A stretch of 64,000 nucleotides of DNA from Bacteriovorax sp. GTDB lineage: Bacteria > Bdellovibrionota > Bacteriovoracia > Bacteriovoracales > Bacteriovoracaceae. The notes under the pieces were generated by a model that saw only the letters and a list, made by a program, of their open reading frames with translations, had not been told where the DNA came from and ran no database searches. A program made the translations under genes and the position numbers. Of the stretch, positions 50,700-59,755 are shown one piece after another. The stretch lies in assembly GCA_014376445.1 (NCBI GenBank), contig JACMRM010000091.1:1-64000 (forward strand), read 5' to 3'. The first letter of the stretch is position 1. Each line of letters begins with the position of its first letter.

Positions 50700-51578
50700 A
50701 TGAAAATATTAATTTTTGGTGTAGGTGGAATGATTGGACATAGGGTATGGCTTGAGGCTAATCAGATCCCAAATGTTGAAGTATTCGGTCTTGTTCGAAA
50801 GTCTAAAACTCACTATGAAAAATTTGGAATTTTTAACGATAATGTATATTATGATACTGATGTATCTGATTGGGTAAATGTAGAACATATTCTTAATAAG
50901 CTTAAACCGGATGTAATCGTTAATGCATTAGGGATTACGATTAGAAAACCAGAAATGGGGGATTTTAATCTAGCCCTTACAGTGAACTCTTTTTTCCCTC
51001 ACAAATTATTAAAATGGGCCCAAGCTATCCAATCTCGCATTATACATTTATCTACGGACTGTGTATTCGATGGTGATCAGGGTCATTACCTAGAAACAAG
51101 TCAACCATCGGCCAAAGACATTTATGGCAAAACAAAATTTCTAGGAGAAATTGAAGGCAGTGGTGCATTAACTTTAAGGTTCTCATGTATTGGACGAGAG
51201 CTTGAGTCCCATACTGAATTATTAGATTGGTTCTTGTTGCAAGAAGGAAAAAAAATTAAAGGTTTTTCGAAGGCCATATATTCCGGATTAACCAACATTG
51301 TAATCGCTAAAGAGATTTGCAGAGTTATTACTAATTTTTCCGAGTTAACTGGAGTTTATCAGCTATCTAGCACTCCCATTACCAAATATGATTTGCTGTG
51401 CTTGGCTAAAACATATTTTAAATTAGACGTGGAAATAGAGAAATTTGATAATTATATTTCTGATAAATCATTAATATGCGATAAGTATAAAAAAGGCACT
51501 GGGTTTAATGCTCCGAGTTGGGCGGCAATGTTGGAAGAAGTGGTAAACGATAAGAAGATTGATTATAAAATTTTTTAG
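50700..51578 (+). CDS. RmlD-family sugar-nucleotide reductase (FnlB/WbvR-like)
   Basis: MKILIFGVGGMIGHRVWLEANQIPNVEVFGLVRKS; RIIHLSTDCVFDGDQGHYLE; YGKTKFLGE; followed by fnlA- and fnlC-like genes. Confidence 0.88.
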   Translation: MKILIFGVGGMIGHRVWLEANQIPNVEVFGLVRKSKTHYEKFGIFNDNVYYDTDVSDWVNVEHILNKLKPDVIVNALGITIRKPEMGDFNLALTVNSFFPHKLLKWAQAIQSRIIHLSTDCVFDGDQGHYLETSQPSAKDIYGKTKFLGEIEGSGALTLRFSCIGRELESHTELLDWFLLQEGKKIKGFSKAIYSGLTNIVIAKEICRVITNFSELTGVYQLSSTPITKYDLLCLAKTYFKLDVEIEKFDNYISDKSLICDKYKKGTGFNAPSWAAMLEEVVNDKKIDYKIF

Positions 51579-51587
51579 GGAATTATT

Positions 51588-52652
51588 ATGTTTAGTGGAA
51601 AGCGAATTTTAGTAACTGGCGGAACAGGTTCAATGGGGAAAACTTTTGTAAAAAGAGTTTTATCTGGAGAGCATGGTATTCCTGAGAAAGTCATAGTTTT
51701 TTCCAGAGACGAAGGAAAGCAGCATTATATGCGCCTGGATTACTTACATAAAAAAGTTAGTACAGATGAAGTCATTTACAATAATTTTAAAAATGTTCTG
51801 GAATTTAGAATTGGTGATGTTAGAGACTATGCAAGTATATGCTCGGCTCTGAGAGACGTAGATATCGTTATCAATGCTGCAGCTTTAAAGCAGGTGCCTT
51901 CTTGTGAATACTTCCCATATCAAGCAGTTCTTACAAATATTATGGGTGCAGAAAATATTGTAAGAGCTATCACTGAAAATAATTTGCCGGTTGAAACAGT
52001 CGTCGGAATCAGTACAGATAAAGCTGCAAAGCCAGTCAATGTAATGGGTATGACGAAAGCTATCCAAGAAAGAATTTTTACAACAGCAAACGTTTTAAAT
52101 AAAAAAACACGCTTCATGTGTGTTCGTTATGGAAACGTGCTGGCTTCAAGAGGATCAGTGATTCCACTTTTCCATGAGCAAATTAGACAAGGTGGACCTG
52201 TAACTTTAACTGTTCCAGAGATGACAAGATTTTTACTCAGCTTAGATCAAGCAGTTGATACCGTCTTTGCAGTTATTCAAAATGGAAAACCTGGTGATAC
52301 ATTTGTTCCGAGAGCACCATCGGCAACAGTTGAAAATATTGCAAAAGCTCTTATCGGAAACCGAAAAATTGAAACAAATATTACAGGGATTCGTCCCGGT
52401 GAAAAAATGCACGAGATCATGATTTCTGAAGAAGAGATTCACCATTCTCATAAAGCAGGCGACTGGTATGCTATCAGATCAATGCTTCCTGAAGTTGGAC
52501 ACTACTCTGGAAAAAATGCTGAACTTACAAAAGAATATAGCTCAGGAGATGAAGTTTTAGATTTAGAAGGGACAGTTGCTTTGTTAACGAAGCACGGTTT
52601 GATGGATATTTCTAAGACAGATGAAAATAACAGTAGCGAACTTTTAAGATAG
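51588..52652 (+). CDS. fnlA: UDP-GlcNAc C5-inverting 4,6-dehydratase (FnlA/CapE/WbjB family)
   Basis: KRILVTGGTGSMGKTFVKRVLSGEHGIPEKVIVFSRDEGKQHYMR; NAAALKQVPSCEYFPYQAVLTNIMGAENI; STDKAAKPVNVMGMTKA. Confidence 0.93.
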   Translation: MFSGKRILVTGGTGSMGKTFVKRVLSGEHGIPEKVIVFSRDEGKQHYMRLDYLHKKVSTDEVIYNNFKNVLEFRIGDVRDYASICSALRDVDIVINAAALKQVPSCEYFPYQAVLTNIMGAENIVRAITENNLPVETVVGISTDKAAKPVNVMGMTKAIQERIFTTANVLNKKTRFMCVRYGNVLASRGSVIPLFHEQIRQGGPVTLTVPEMTRFLLSLDQAVDTVFAVIQNGKPGDTFVPRAPSATVENIAKALIGNRKIETNITGIRPGEKMHEIMISEEEIHHSHKAGDWYAIRSMLPEVGHYSGKNAELTKEYSSGDEVLDLEGTVALLTKHGLMDISKTDENNSSELLR

Positions 52653-52661
52653 GAAATTTAT

Positions 52662-53786
52662 ATGACTTTAAAAGTAATGACTATTGTGGGGACGAGACCA
52701 GAAATTATTAAAGTAAGCCGTATTGCTGCTTTACTTGATACATATTTCACACACATTCTTGTTCATACTGGACAAAATTATGACTACGAATTAAATGAAG
52801 TTTTCTTCAAAGATTTAGGGGTAAGAAAACCAGACTATTTTCTAGATGCTGCTAAAGAAACAGCTGCCCAAACAATCGCTCAGGTGATAGCCAAGTCTGA
52901 TGAGATCATGCAAAAAATTAAGCCAGATGCACTTTTAGTTTATGGAGATACTAATAGCTGTCTTTCAGTTATATCAGCGAAGCGTTTACAAATCCCTATC
53001 TTTCACATGGAAGCAGGGAATAGATGTTTTGATCAGCGTGTTCCAGAAGAAATCAACAGGAAAATTGTTGATCATCTTTCGGATATCAATATGGTTCATT
53101 GTGAGCACTCACGTCGTTATTTGATCAATGAAGGGCTTCGTCCAGAACTGATCATTAAAACAGGTTCTCCGATGAAGGAAGTTTTAAACTTTTATGCAAA
53201 ACAAATTAACGAATGCGATGTTCTCGCCCGTTTAAATGTTAAATCAAAAGATTTTTTCATTGTAAGCGCTCACAGAGAAGAAAATGTTGATTACGAAGAT
53301 AATTTTAACAATCTTCTAAATTCTCTATACGCTGTTGCTGAAAAATTCAATAAACGCGTAATTGTTTCAACACATCCAAGAACAAGAAAAAAACTCGAAT
53401 CACTAGGAGCGAAAGAATTTAGTCCACTGGTTGAATTTATGAAGCCTATGGGATTCTTTGATTATAACAAACTTCAGAAAGAAGCTTTGTGTGTAATTTC
53501 TGATAGTGGAACTATTACTGAAGAATCTTCAATCTTAAAATTTCCAGCTATCATGATTCGTCAGGCCCATGAGCGTCCAGAAGGAATGGATGTTGGTGCC
53601 GTCATCATGTCCGGGCTGAAGGCCGAAAGAGTTATCGATTCAATTAATATGGCCGTTAAACAATTTGAAAATTTTAAACCTCTCGATATTCCGGACTATG
53701 CTTCTGACAGAGTCTCAGATCAGGTCGTAAAAGTTATTCAAAGCTACGTTGATTATATCAATAGAGTTATCTGGCGTAAAAAGTAG
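52662..53786 (+). CDS. fnlC: Non-hydrolysing UDP-GlcNAc 2-epimerase family (FnlC/WecB/CapG)
   Basis: LKVMTIVGTRPEIIKVSRIAALLDTYFTHILVHTGQNYDYELNEVFF; HMEAGNRCFDQRVPEEINR. Confidence 0.94.
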   Translation: MTLKVMTIVGTRPEIIKVSRIAALLDTYFTHILVHTGQNYDYELNEVFFKDLGVRKPDYFLDAAKETAAQTIAQVIAKSDEIMQKIKPDALLVYGDTNSCLSVISAKRLQIPIFHMEAGNRCFDQRVPEEINRKIVDHLSDINMVHCEHSRRYLINEGLRPELIIKTGSPMKEVLNFYAKQINECDVLARLNVKSKDFFIVSAHREENVDYEDNFNNLLNSLYAVAEKFNKRVIVSTHPRTRKKLESLGAKEFSPLVEFMKPMGFFDYNKLQKEALCVISDSGTITEESSILKFPAIMIRQAHERPEGMDVGAVIMSGLKAERVIDSINMAVKQFENFKPLDIPDYASDRVSDQVVKVIQSYVDYINRVIWRKK

Positions 53787-53788
53787 CA

Positions 53789-55000
53789 ATGAAAATTCTC
53801 GTTGTTACTCAATATTTCTGGCCAGAGAATTTCAGAATTAATGATCTTTGCGATGCCCTGATTGAAAGAGGACATGAAGTCACGGTCTATACAGGGTTGC
53901 CAAATTATCCAGAAGGATCATTCTTTAAAGGTTATTCTTTCAAAGGCCCTTATTTTGAATCCAAAGGTAAAATTAAAATTATTCGAAGCCCTCTCATCAC
54001 TAGAGGGAAAGATAAAAGTTTAAGACTCGCTTTAAACTATTTTTCTTATTTTTTTTGTGCAAGTTTTCTTGCACCATTTTTGGTACGTGGTAAATTTGAT
54101 AAAATTTTTGTCTATGAACCTTCACCTATAACAGTCGCTATTCCCGGTATTGTTTTAAAATATCTCAAAGGCGCACCGATGTTTTTTTGGGTAACAGACT
54201 TGTGGCCGGAGAGTCTGGAAGCTACTGGGGTTGTAAAAAACAAAACGGCCCTAAACATCGTCGCCCGGTTAGTTAAAGTTCTTTATAAACTCTCAGATAA
54301 AATTTTAGTAACTTCAAAAGGATTTATTCCACGAGTAGAAGCTCTGGGAGCAGAGAGAGAGAAAATTATTTACTGGCCTCAGTGGGCAGAAAGTTTTTTT
54401 GGAAAAAAAACGGCCGACTTCAATGATACTAATTTACCTCAAGATGGTTTTACAATTATGTTTGCCGGTAATATCGGATCATCTCAGGACTTTGAAACAA
54501 TTGTTTCGGCCGCAGTATTATTAAAAGAGCACAAAAATATTCATTTTGTTATTCTTGGCGATGGAATAATGAGAGTGCCGGCAGAAGAAAAAGTAAAAAA
54601 AGAAAACATTCAAAACAACTTCCATTTTCTGGGCCGAAAGCCAATCGAGAGCATGCCGTACTATTATTCAAAGGCCGATGTAATGCTGATGAGCCTTACA
54701 GATTCCGATTTGTTTTCTATTACTGTTCCTTCAAAGCTACAAAGTTATCTTGCGAGTGGAAAACCGATTTTAGCATCCATGAATGGAGAAGGTGCAGATA
54801 TCGTCAGGGAATATAAAGCAGGTCTTGCATGTCCTGCGACTAACCCTAAAATTCTATCTGAAACGGTGCTGAAAATGTCACAACTCCCGAAAGAAGAACT
54901 AAGGACGATGGGAGAAAATGCATTTAAATGTTACCAGTCAGAATTTGAGCGTGAAAAACTTATTTCAATTCTTGAAGAAGAATTCAAGAAGTTAAAATGA
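53789..55000 (+). CDS. Glycosyltransferase WbuB-like (GT4)
   Basis: MKILVVTQYFWPENFRINDLCDALIERGHEVTVYTGLPNYPEGSFFKGYSF; follows fnlC as in FucNAc loci. Confidence 0.93.
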   Translation: MKILVVTQYFWPENFRINDLCDALIERGHEVTVYTGLPNYPEGSFFKGYSFKGPYFESKGKIKIIRSPLITRGKDKSLRLALNYFSYFFCASFLAPFLVRGKFDKIFVYEPSPITVAIPGIVLKYLKGAPMFFWVTDLWPESLEATGVVKNKTALNIVARLVKVLYKLSDKILVTSKGFIPRVEALGAEREKIIYWPQWAESFFGKKTADFNDTNLPQDGFTIMFAGNIGSSQDFETIVSAAVLLKEHKNIHFVILGDGIMRVPAEEKVKKENIQNNFHFLGRKPIESMPYYYSKADVMLMSLTDSDLFSITVPSKLQSYLASGKPILASMNGEGADIVREYKAGLACPATNPKILSETVLKMSQLPKEELRTMGENAFKCYQSEFEREKLISILEEEFKKLK

Positions 55001-55893
55001 AAAAAGTTTTTATCACAGGATCTTCAGGATTTGTTGGCTCTAATCTTTTAATCGAATGTGCAAAAAAAAATATTGAATGTATCGCTGGCTCTCGCAAGCT
55101 CTATGGTGATCTGGTTAAGCAGGACCATTGGGAGACGTTTTTAACCGGATGTGATGTTGTCGTTCATCTGGCCGCCCGTGTTCATGTTATGGATGAAACC
55201 GATAGTGATCCGCTTTCTGCCTTTAGAAAAACCAATGTTGAGGCAACATTAAAAATTGCAAGAGCTGCAAAAAAATCAGGAATTAAAAGATTTATTTATA
55301 TTTCCAGCATTAAGGTTAATGGTGAATTTACTTATGACAAACCTTTTAGCTCTTCCGATACACCTAATCCACAAGACCCCTATGGGATTTCTAAAATGGA
55401 AGCTGAGCAGGAGTTATTAAAACTGCAAGAAGATACAATTTTTGAAATTGTTATTATCCGACCACCATTAATTTATGGGCCAGGGGTGAAAGCAAATTTT
55501 GAAAAATTATTAAGACTCGTGCAAAAAAATATACCTCTTCCTTTTGGAAGTGTTCACAATAAAAGAAGTCTTGTTTCTGTTTATAATCTTTGCAGTCTTA
55601 TAATCAATTGCTTTGATAATCCGGCAGCTTCAGGAGAAATTTTTTTGGTTTCTGATGATCATGATTATAGTTTGAAAGCTCTTATTGGCCTCATGGCAGG
55701 GGTTTCAAATAAAAAACCTATCCTGCTACCAATACCTGTTTCTCTCATGAACTTTACTGCTAAAATTTTGAGCAAACAAGATTATGCGGACAGATTATTC
55801 GGTAATCTTCACGTAGATATATATAAAACTAAATCTCTTTTAAATTGGCAGCCACCAGTAAGTTTTAGAGAAACGTATTCTCAGAAAAATTAA
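54997..55893 (+). CDS. NAD-dependent epimerase/reductase (WbpV/WbfT-like)
   Basis: KKVFITGSSGFVGSNLLIECAKKNIECIAGSRK; DPYGISKMEAEQEL; paired with phosphoglycosyltransferase and wbpM-like gene. Confidence 0.88.
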   Translation: MKKVFITGSSGFVGSNLLIECAKKNIECIAGSRKLYGDLVKQDHWETFLTGCDVVVHLAARVHVMDETDSDPLSAFRKTNVEATLKIARAAKKSGIKRFIYISSIKVNGEFTYDKPFSSSDTPNPQDPYGISKMEAEQELLKLQEDTIFEIVIIRPPLIYGPGVKANFEKLLRLVQKNIPLPFGSVHNKRSLVSVYNLCSLIINCFDNPAASGEIFLVSDDHDYSLKALIGLMAGVSNKKPILLPIPVSLMNFTAKILSKQDYADRLFGNLHVDIYKTKSLLNWQPPVSFRETYSQKN

Positions 55894-56465
55894 TGCTGAA
55901 TATTTTTTCTTGATAAAACTTTATATCCGGTTAAAAAAATAATTTTTATATCAAATAAAAGGCTTCTTTTATCAAGATACTCCTTATCAAATTTTACTTT
56001 TTCCTCAATGGATAATTCATCTCTTCCATTTATCTGGGCCCAACCAGTCACACCGGGAGCAATAGTATGAATACTCTTTTTAGTTCTTAATTCCATAAGA
56101 TCATATTGGTTAAACAATGCTGGTCTTGGTCCAACCAAGCTCATGTCACCTTTTAAAACAGACCAAAGCTGAGGAAGTTCATCAAGGCTGGATTTTCTTA
56201 AAAAAGAGCCAATCGGGGTCAAATAGCTTTTTCCATCAGCAAGAAGATGAGTGGCCACTTGCGGTGTGTCGATTTGCATAGTTCTAAACTTGGGCATTAG
56301 AAATATGTCATTATTTTTACCAATGCGTTTCGACCAATGAATAGCAGGCCCTGGACTTGTTATTCTTACCAGGATCCTGACTATAAAGTAAGGAATGCTA
56401 AAGATTAGCAAAGCAAGAAGACTAAAAAAAATATTAAAAGCGCGTATTGTCATTAATTCTCTCAT
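55890..56465 (-). CDS. Initiating polyprenyl-phosphate phosphoglycosyltransferase (small monotopic type, PglC/WcaJ C-domain)
   Basis: SPGPAIHWSKRIGKNNDIFLMPKFRTMQIDTP...LRKSSLDELPQLWSVLKGDMSLVGPRPALFNQYDLMELR...PGVTGWAQINGRDEL. Confidence 0.95.
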   Translation of the reverse strand: MRELMTIRAFNIFFSLLALLIFSIPYFIVRILVRITSPGPAIHWSKRIGKNNDIFLMPKFRTMQIDTPQVATHLLADGKSYLTPIGSFLRKSSLDELPQLWSVLKGDMSLVGPRPALFNQYDLMELRTKKSIHTIAPGVTGWAQINGRDELSIEEKVKFDKEYLDKRSLLFDIKIIFLTGYKVLSRKNIQH

Positions 56466-56521
56466 GACAGTGGTAAAAAGGAATTATAAGATAATTTTTA
56501 TAAATTTACGAAGAGAAATGA

Positions 56522-58420
56522 ATGGCCAACCTGTTTTCAAATTTTAGAAATCCAAGAGTTGTTTTAGCTTTTGCCTACGACCTTCTTATTGCAGCCCTTT
56601 CATTCTGGGGTGCTCTCTATCTTCGATTTGATACTATGGATAATGCTCTCATAGACAACTTATCTTTCAATCGTTTTTTCTTCATGGCCATGGTTATTCA
56701 TTCAGCAAGTTTTGTTCTCAATGGCCTTTATAAAGGTGTGTGGCGCTTCAGTAGTATGTATGACCTTATCAGGGTTGTAAAAGCATCTGCCATCTCAGTA
56801 GTTTTGTCTTTGGTACTCTGTTTTTACATGACGAGACTTTATAATGTCCCAAGATCAATGTTTCTTATCGAATTTCTTTTGTTAGTAATCGGTTTAGGCG
56901 GCGGACGATTTATTTATAGATATTTGAAAGACCAGACATCACTTAGATCTATGATTGGAGGAGCTGATGCCGATGCAAAGAGCGTTCTAATTGTTGGGGC
57001 CGGCAGAGCTGGGGAGAAACTTTTACGTGATATTCATTCAACTCCAGCGCTGCAATTAAATGTAGTCGGATTTGTTGATGATGATAAATTTAAAAAAAAT
57101 GCTTTAATTCACAATGTAAAAGTATACGGTGGGGTAGAACTTATTCCTTCAATCGTAGCTAAAAATCTTGTAGACAAAATTTTTATTGCAATCCCTTCGT
57201 CTAACGGAGAGGAAGTTAAAAGAATTGTAGATTACTGCAAGCAAACATCTGCAGAAGTAAAAATCTTACCAAAGATGGACCAGCTTCTATCTAACCAGGT
57301 AGAACTTTCTTTACTAAGAAACCTGAACATCGAAGATTTACTTGGCCGAGACCAGGTAACACTTGATACTGCTCACTTACATACAATGATTACAAATAAA
57401 GTTGTACTAGTAACCGGTGCTGGCGGATCAATCGGTAGTGAGTTGTGTGCACAAATCGCAAAGTTCAATCCAAGCATGCTTGTTATGTGCGATTACTGTG
57501 AATTGTTCATGTACGAACTAGAAATGAAATTTAAAGAAGATTACCCTGAAGTTCCTTTCTTCCCAAAAATCGTCGATGTTAGAAATGCACATAAATTAGA
57601 TCAGGTTTTTGCAGAATATAGTCCACATATCGTTTTCCACGCGGCCGCGCACAAACATGTACCAATGATGGAACACAATCCAATCGAAGCAATCGAAACA
57701 AATATTAAAGGTACCAAGATTGTTGGTGAAGCAGCATTAAAGTATGGCGCTGAAAAATTCATCATGATCTCTACAGATAAAGCAGTAAACCCTACAAACG
57801 TAATGGGTGCGAGTAAGAGAATTGCTGAAATGGTTATTACTGATCTTTCCAAGAGAAGCAATACGACCAAGTTTATCTCAGTTCGATTCGGAAACGTTTT
57901 AGGTTCAAACGGTTCTGTAATTCCACTCTTCAGAAAGCAGATTGAAGAAGGGAAAGATATAACAGTTACTCATCCTGATATCATCCGCTACTTCATGTCT
58001 ATTCCTGAAGCCTGCCAGTTAGTTCTTCAGGCGGGTTCTATGGGAGAAGGAGGAGAAATCTTCGTTCTCGATATGGGAGAGCCTGTAAAGATTGTTGATC
58101 TTGCGAAAGAGATGATTCGACTTGCCGGAATGACAGAAGGAAAAGATATCAATATTGTTTTCTCAGGGCTGAGACCTGGAGAGAAATTATATGAAGAGCT
58201 TTTTAGTGATAAAGAAGCTTATGAGTTTACTCATCATGGGAAGATTCGTAAGGCGCTATTCAGAACGTTAGATGAGTCGTTTCATGCTCAGTTGAAGAAT
58301 TTAATCACGCTTGAATCTGCTGAACCGGATACAGTTGTTTATTTGATTAAAGAGATGGTGCCTGAGTTTACGCATTTTCGATTAAAAGCTGAAAACATCT
58401 TAGAGGAAGCGCAACAATAA
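56522..58420 (+). CDS. Membrane-bound UDP-HexNAc 4,6-dehydratase (WbpM/PglF/CapD family)
   Basis: N-terminal TM helices, two Rossmann folds (VLIVGAGRAGEKLLRDI; VVLVTGAGGSIGSELCAQI), STDKAVNPTNVMGASKR. Confidence 0.96.
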   Translation: MANLFSNFRNPRVVLAFAYDLLIAALSFWGALYLRFDTMDNALIDNLSFNRFFFMAMVIHSASFVLNGLYKGVWRFSSMYDLIRVVKASAISVVLSLVLCFYMTRLYNVPRSMFLIEFLLLVIGLGGGRFIYRYLKDQTSLRSMIGGADADAKSVLIVGAGRAGEKLLRDIHSTPALQLNVVGFVDDDKFKKNALIHNVKVYGGVELIPSIVAKNLVDKIFIAIPSSNGEEVKRIVDYCKQTSAEVKILPKMDQLLSNQVELSLLRNLNIEDLLGRDQVTLDTAHLHTMITNKVVLVTGAGGSIGSELCAQIAKFNPSMLVMCDYCELFMYELEMKFKEDYPEVPFFPKIVDVRNAHKLDQVFAEYSPHIVFHAAAHKHVPMMEHNPIEAIETNIKGTKIVGEAALKYGAEKFIMISTDKAVNPTNVMGASKRIAEMVITDLSKRSNTTKFISVRFGNVLGSNGSVIPLFRKQIEEGKDITVTHPDIIRYFMSIPEACQLVLQAGSMGEGGEIFVLDMGEPVKIVDLAKEMIRLAGMTEGKDINIVFSGLRPGEKLYEELFSDKEAYEFTHHGKIRKALFRTLDESFHAQLKNLITLESAEPDTVVYLIKEMVPEFTHFRLKAENILEEAQQ

Positions 58421-58523
58421 ATATTTTATTAAATAATTCGGTATTATTTATGTTGAAAATTTTTGTTAAAGTTAGCGACTATGTTTTTACGGTTTTTAAG
58501 CAACTATCTATTTAAAAAAAGTT

Positions 58524-58889
58524 GGAGAAATCTTCGTTCTGGATATGGGCGAGCCGGTTAAGATTGTTGATCTTGCGAGAGGGATGATTCGCCTTGCGGG
58601 TATGACGGAAGGAGAAGATATCAATATTGTTTTTTCCGGCTTGAGACCAGGTGAGAAGCTTTTTGAAGAGTTGTTTAGTGATAAAGAAGCTTATGAGTTC
58701 ACTCATCACGGGAAGATTCGGAAGGCGTTTTTTAGAACGCTGGATGAATCGTTTCATGGGCAGTTGAAGAATTTAATTTAGTTAGAGTCTGCTGAGCCGG
58801 ATACTGTAGTTTATTTGATTAAAGAAATGGTGCCGGAGTTTACGCATTTTAGATTGAAGGCCGAAGTAGCGTTGGAAGAAACTCAGTAG
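58524..58889 (+). pseudogene. Truncated, diverged second copy of the wbpM/pglF-like 3' end
   Basis: Colinear with 58052-58420: [85 protein letters not shown]-stop-LESAEPDTVVYLIKEMVPEFTHFRLKAEVALEETQ*; in-frame TAG (58779-58781) replaces ACG (Thr). Confidence 0.93.
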
Positions 58890-59128
58890 TAGTTCAGTTT
58901 TTAATCGCAAATATTTATAAAAACCAAAAATACTATTAAAGAAATCGCAGACTTGAATCTCGAGTTGATCGACACGAGATGCAAACATAAAATTATTAAA
59001 TCCGTGTTGGCAAAATTGCCCACGAAGTGCTATTGTGCAGTTGTAAGTGATCAAGCGATCTGAAGGATTCGTTTTTTGTGATTGTATTGATGATCTTCAG
59101 GCAATTGGATTTTTACTTTGAGGTGTAC

Positions 59129-59410
59129 ATGAATCCATATGATATAGATTATAGCCAATTCAAAATCTCTAAAAAGATTACTGACGAAAGAGATCTTTTG
59201 AAATTAAGACTTTTATCTCAACTAAGAATGATTATGGACAAGATGGAGAATTCCGAAATTTTAGATATTACGGGCCTTGATAAATCAGATTTATCACGTC
59301 TTCGCATCGGAAGTTTTGAAAGATTTTCTATAGACAGGCTTATTAAAATTTTTGACCAACTAGGGTTTAAAGTTGAATTTTCATTTACAAAAAAGAGGAA
59401 GAATTCTTAA
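59129..59410 (+). CDS. Small XRE/HigA-like helix-turn-helix protein
   Basis: MNPYDIDYSQFKISKKITDERDLLKLRLLSQLRMIMDKMENSEILDITGLDKSDLSRLRIGSFERFSIDRLIKIFDQLGFKVEFSFTKKRKNS; ATG 59129 preceded by gaggtg; resembles HigA-type DNA-binding domains. Confidence 0.7.
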   Translation: MNPYDIDYSQFKISKKITDERDLLKLRLLSQLRMIMDKMENSEILDITGLDKSDLSRLRIGSFERFSIDRLIKIFDQLGFKVEFSFTKKRKNS

Positions 59411-59755
59411 TCGAACTTGTAGTATAGCTTTTGGCTAACCATTTTTTAGGCTTCCTTTAACTTCAGAAAGAAACCTTTAAGCATGTATGAGTTTTTAGAA
59501 TTTATCTTTAAGGATTTAGGTCATGATCAGTATTGAGTACCTAGAAATCTTTAATAGCTAAAAAATATACATATGAACTAAAGTCATTAATCCAAATTTA
59601 TTATCTCATTCATATTAATAGCGTTCTTCGTAATTACATCAACTTAACCGATGCGTATAATTTTCACGAAAAGCATTTTGATTTAATAATATCTCTAATG
59701 TTTAGTATGCTCACTGGAATCCATTTTAGATTCTATTTTATACTAAGGAGACTTT

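Noticed and set aside
57601-57870. Antisense 89-aa ORF in the WbpM/PglF gene
   Set aside because: Opposite a highly conserved coding region; Cys/Val-rich shadow translation.
58512-58757. Antisense 81-aa ORF across the dehydratase remnant
   Set aside because: Better explained by the sense-strand pseudogene similarity.
58782-59054. Antisense 90-aa ORF after the remnant
   Set aside because: Partly antisense to the remnant tail; no recognisable motif or RBS support.
58900-59060. Small inverted repeat ctcgagttgatcgacacgag as regulatory hairpin or attachment site
   Set aside because: Short and imperfect; no accompanying integrase or U-tract, so not supported.
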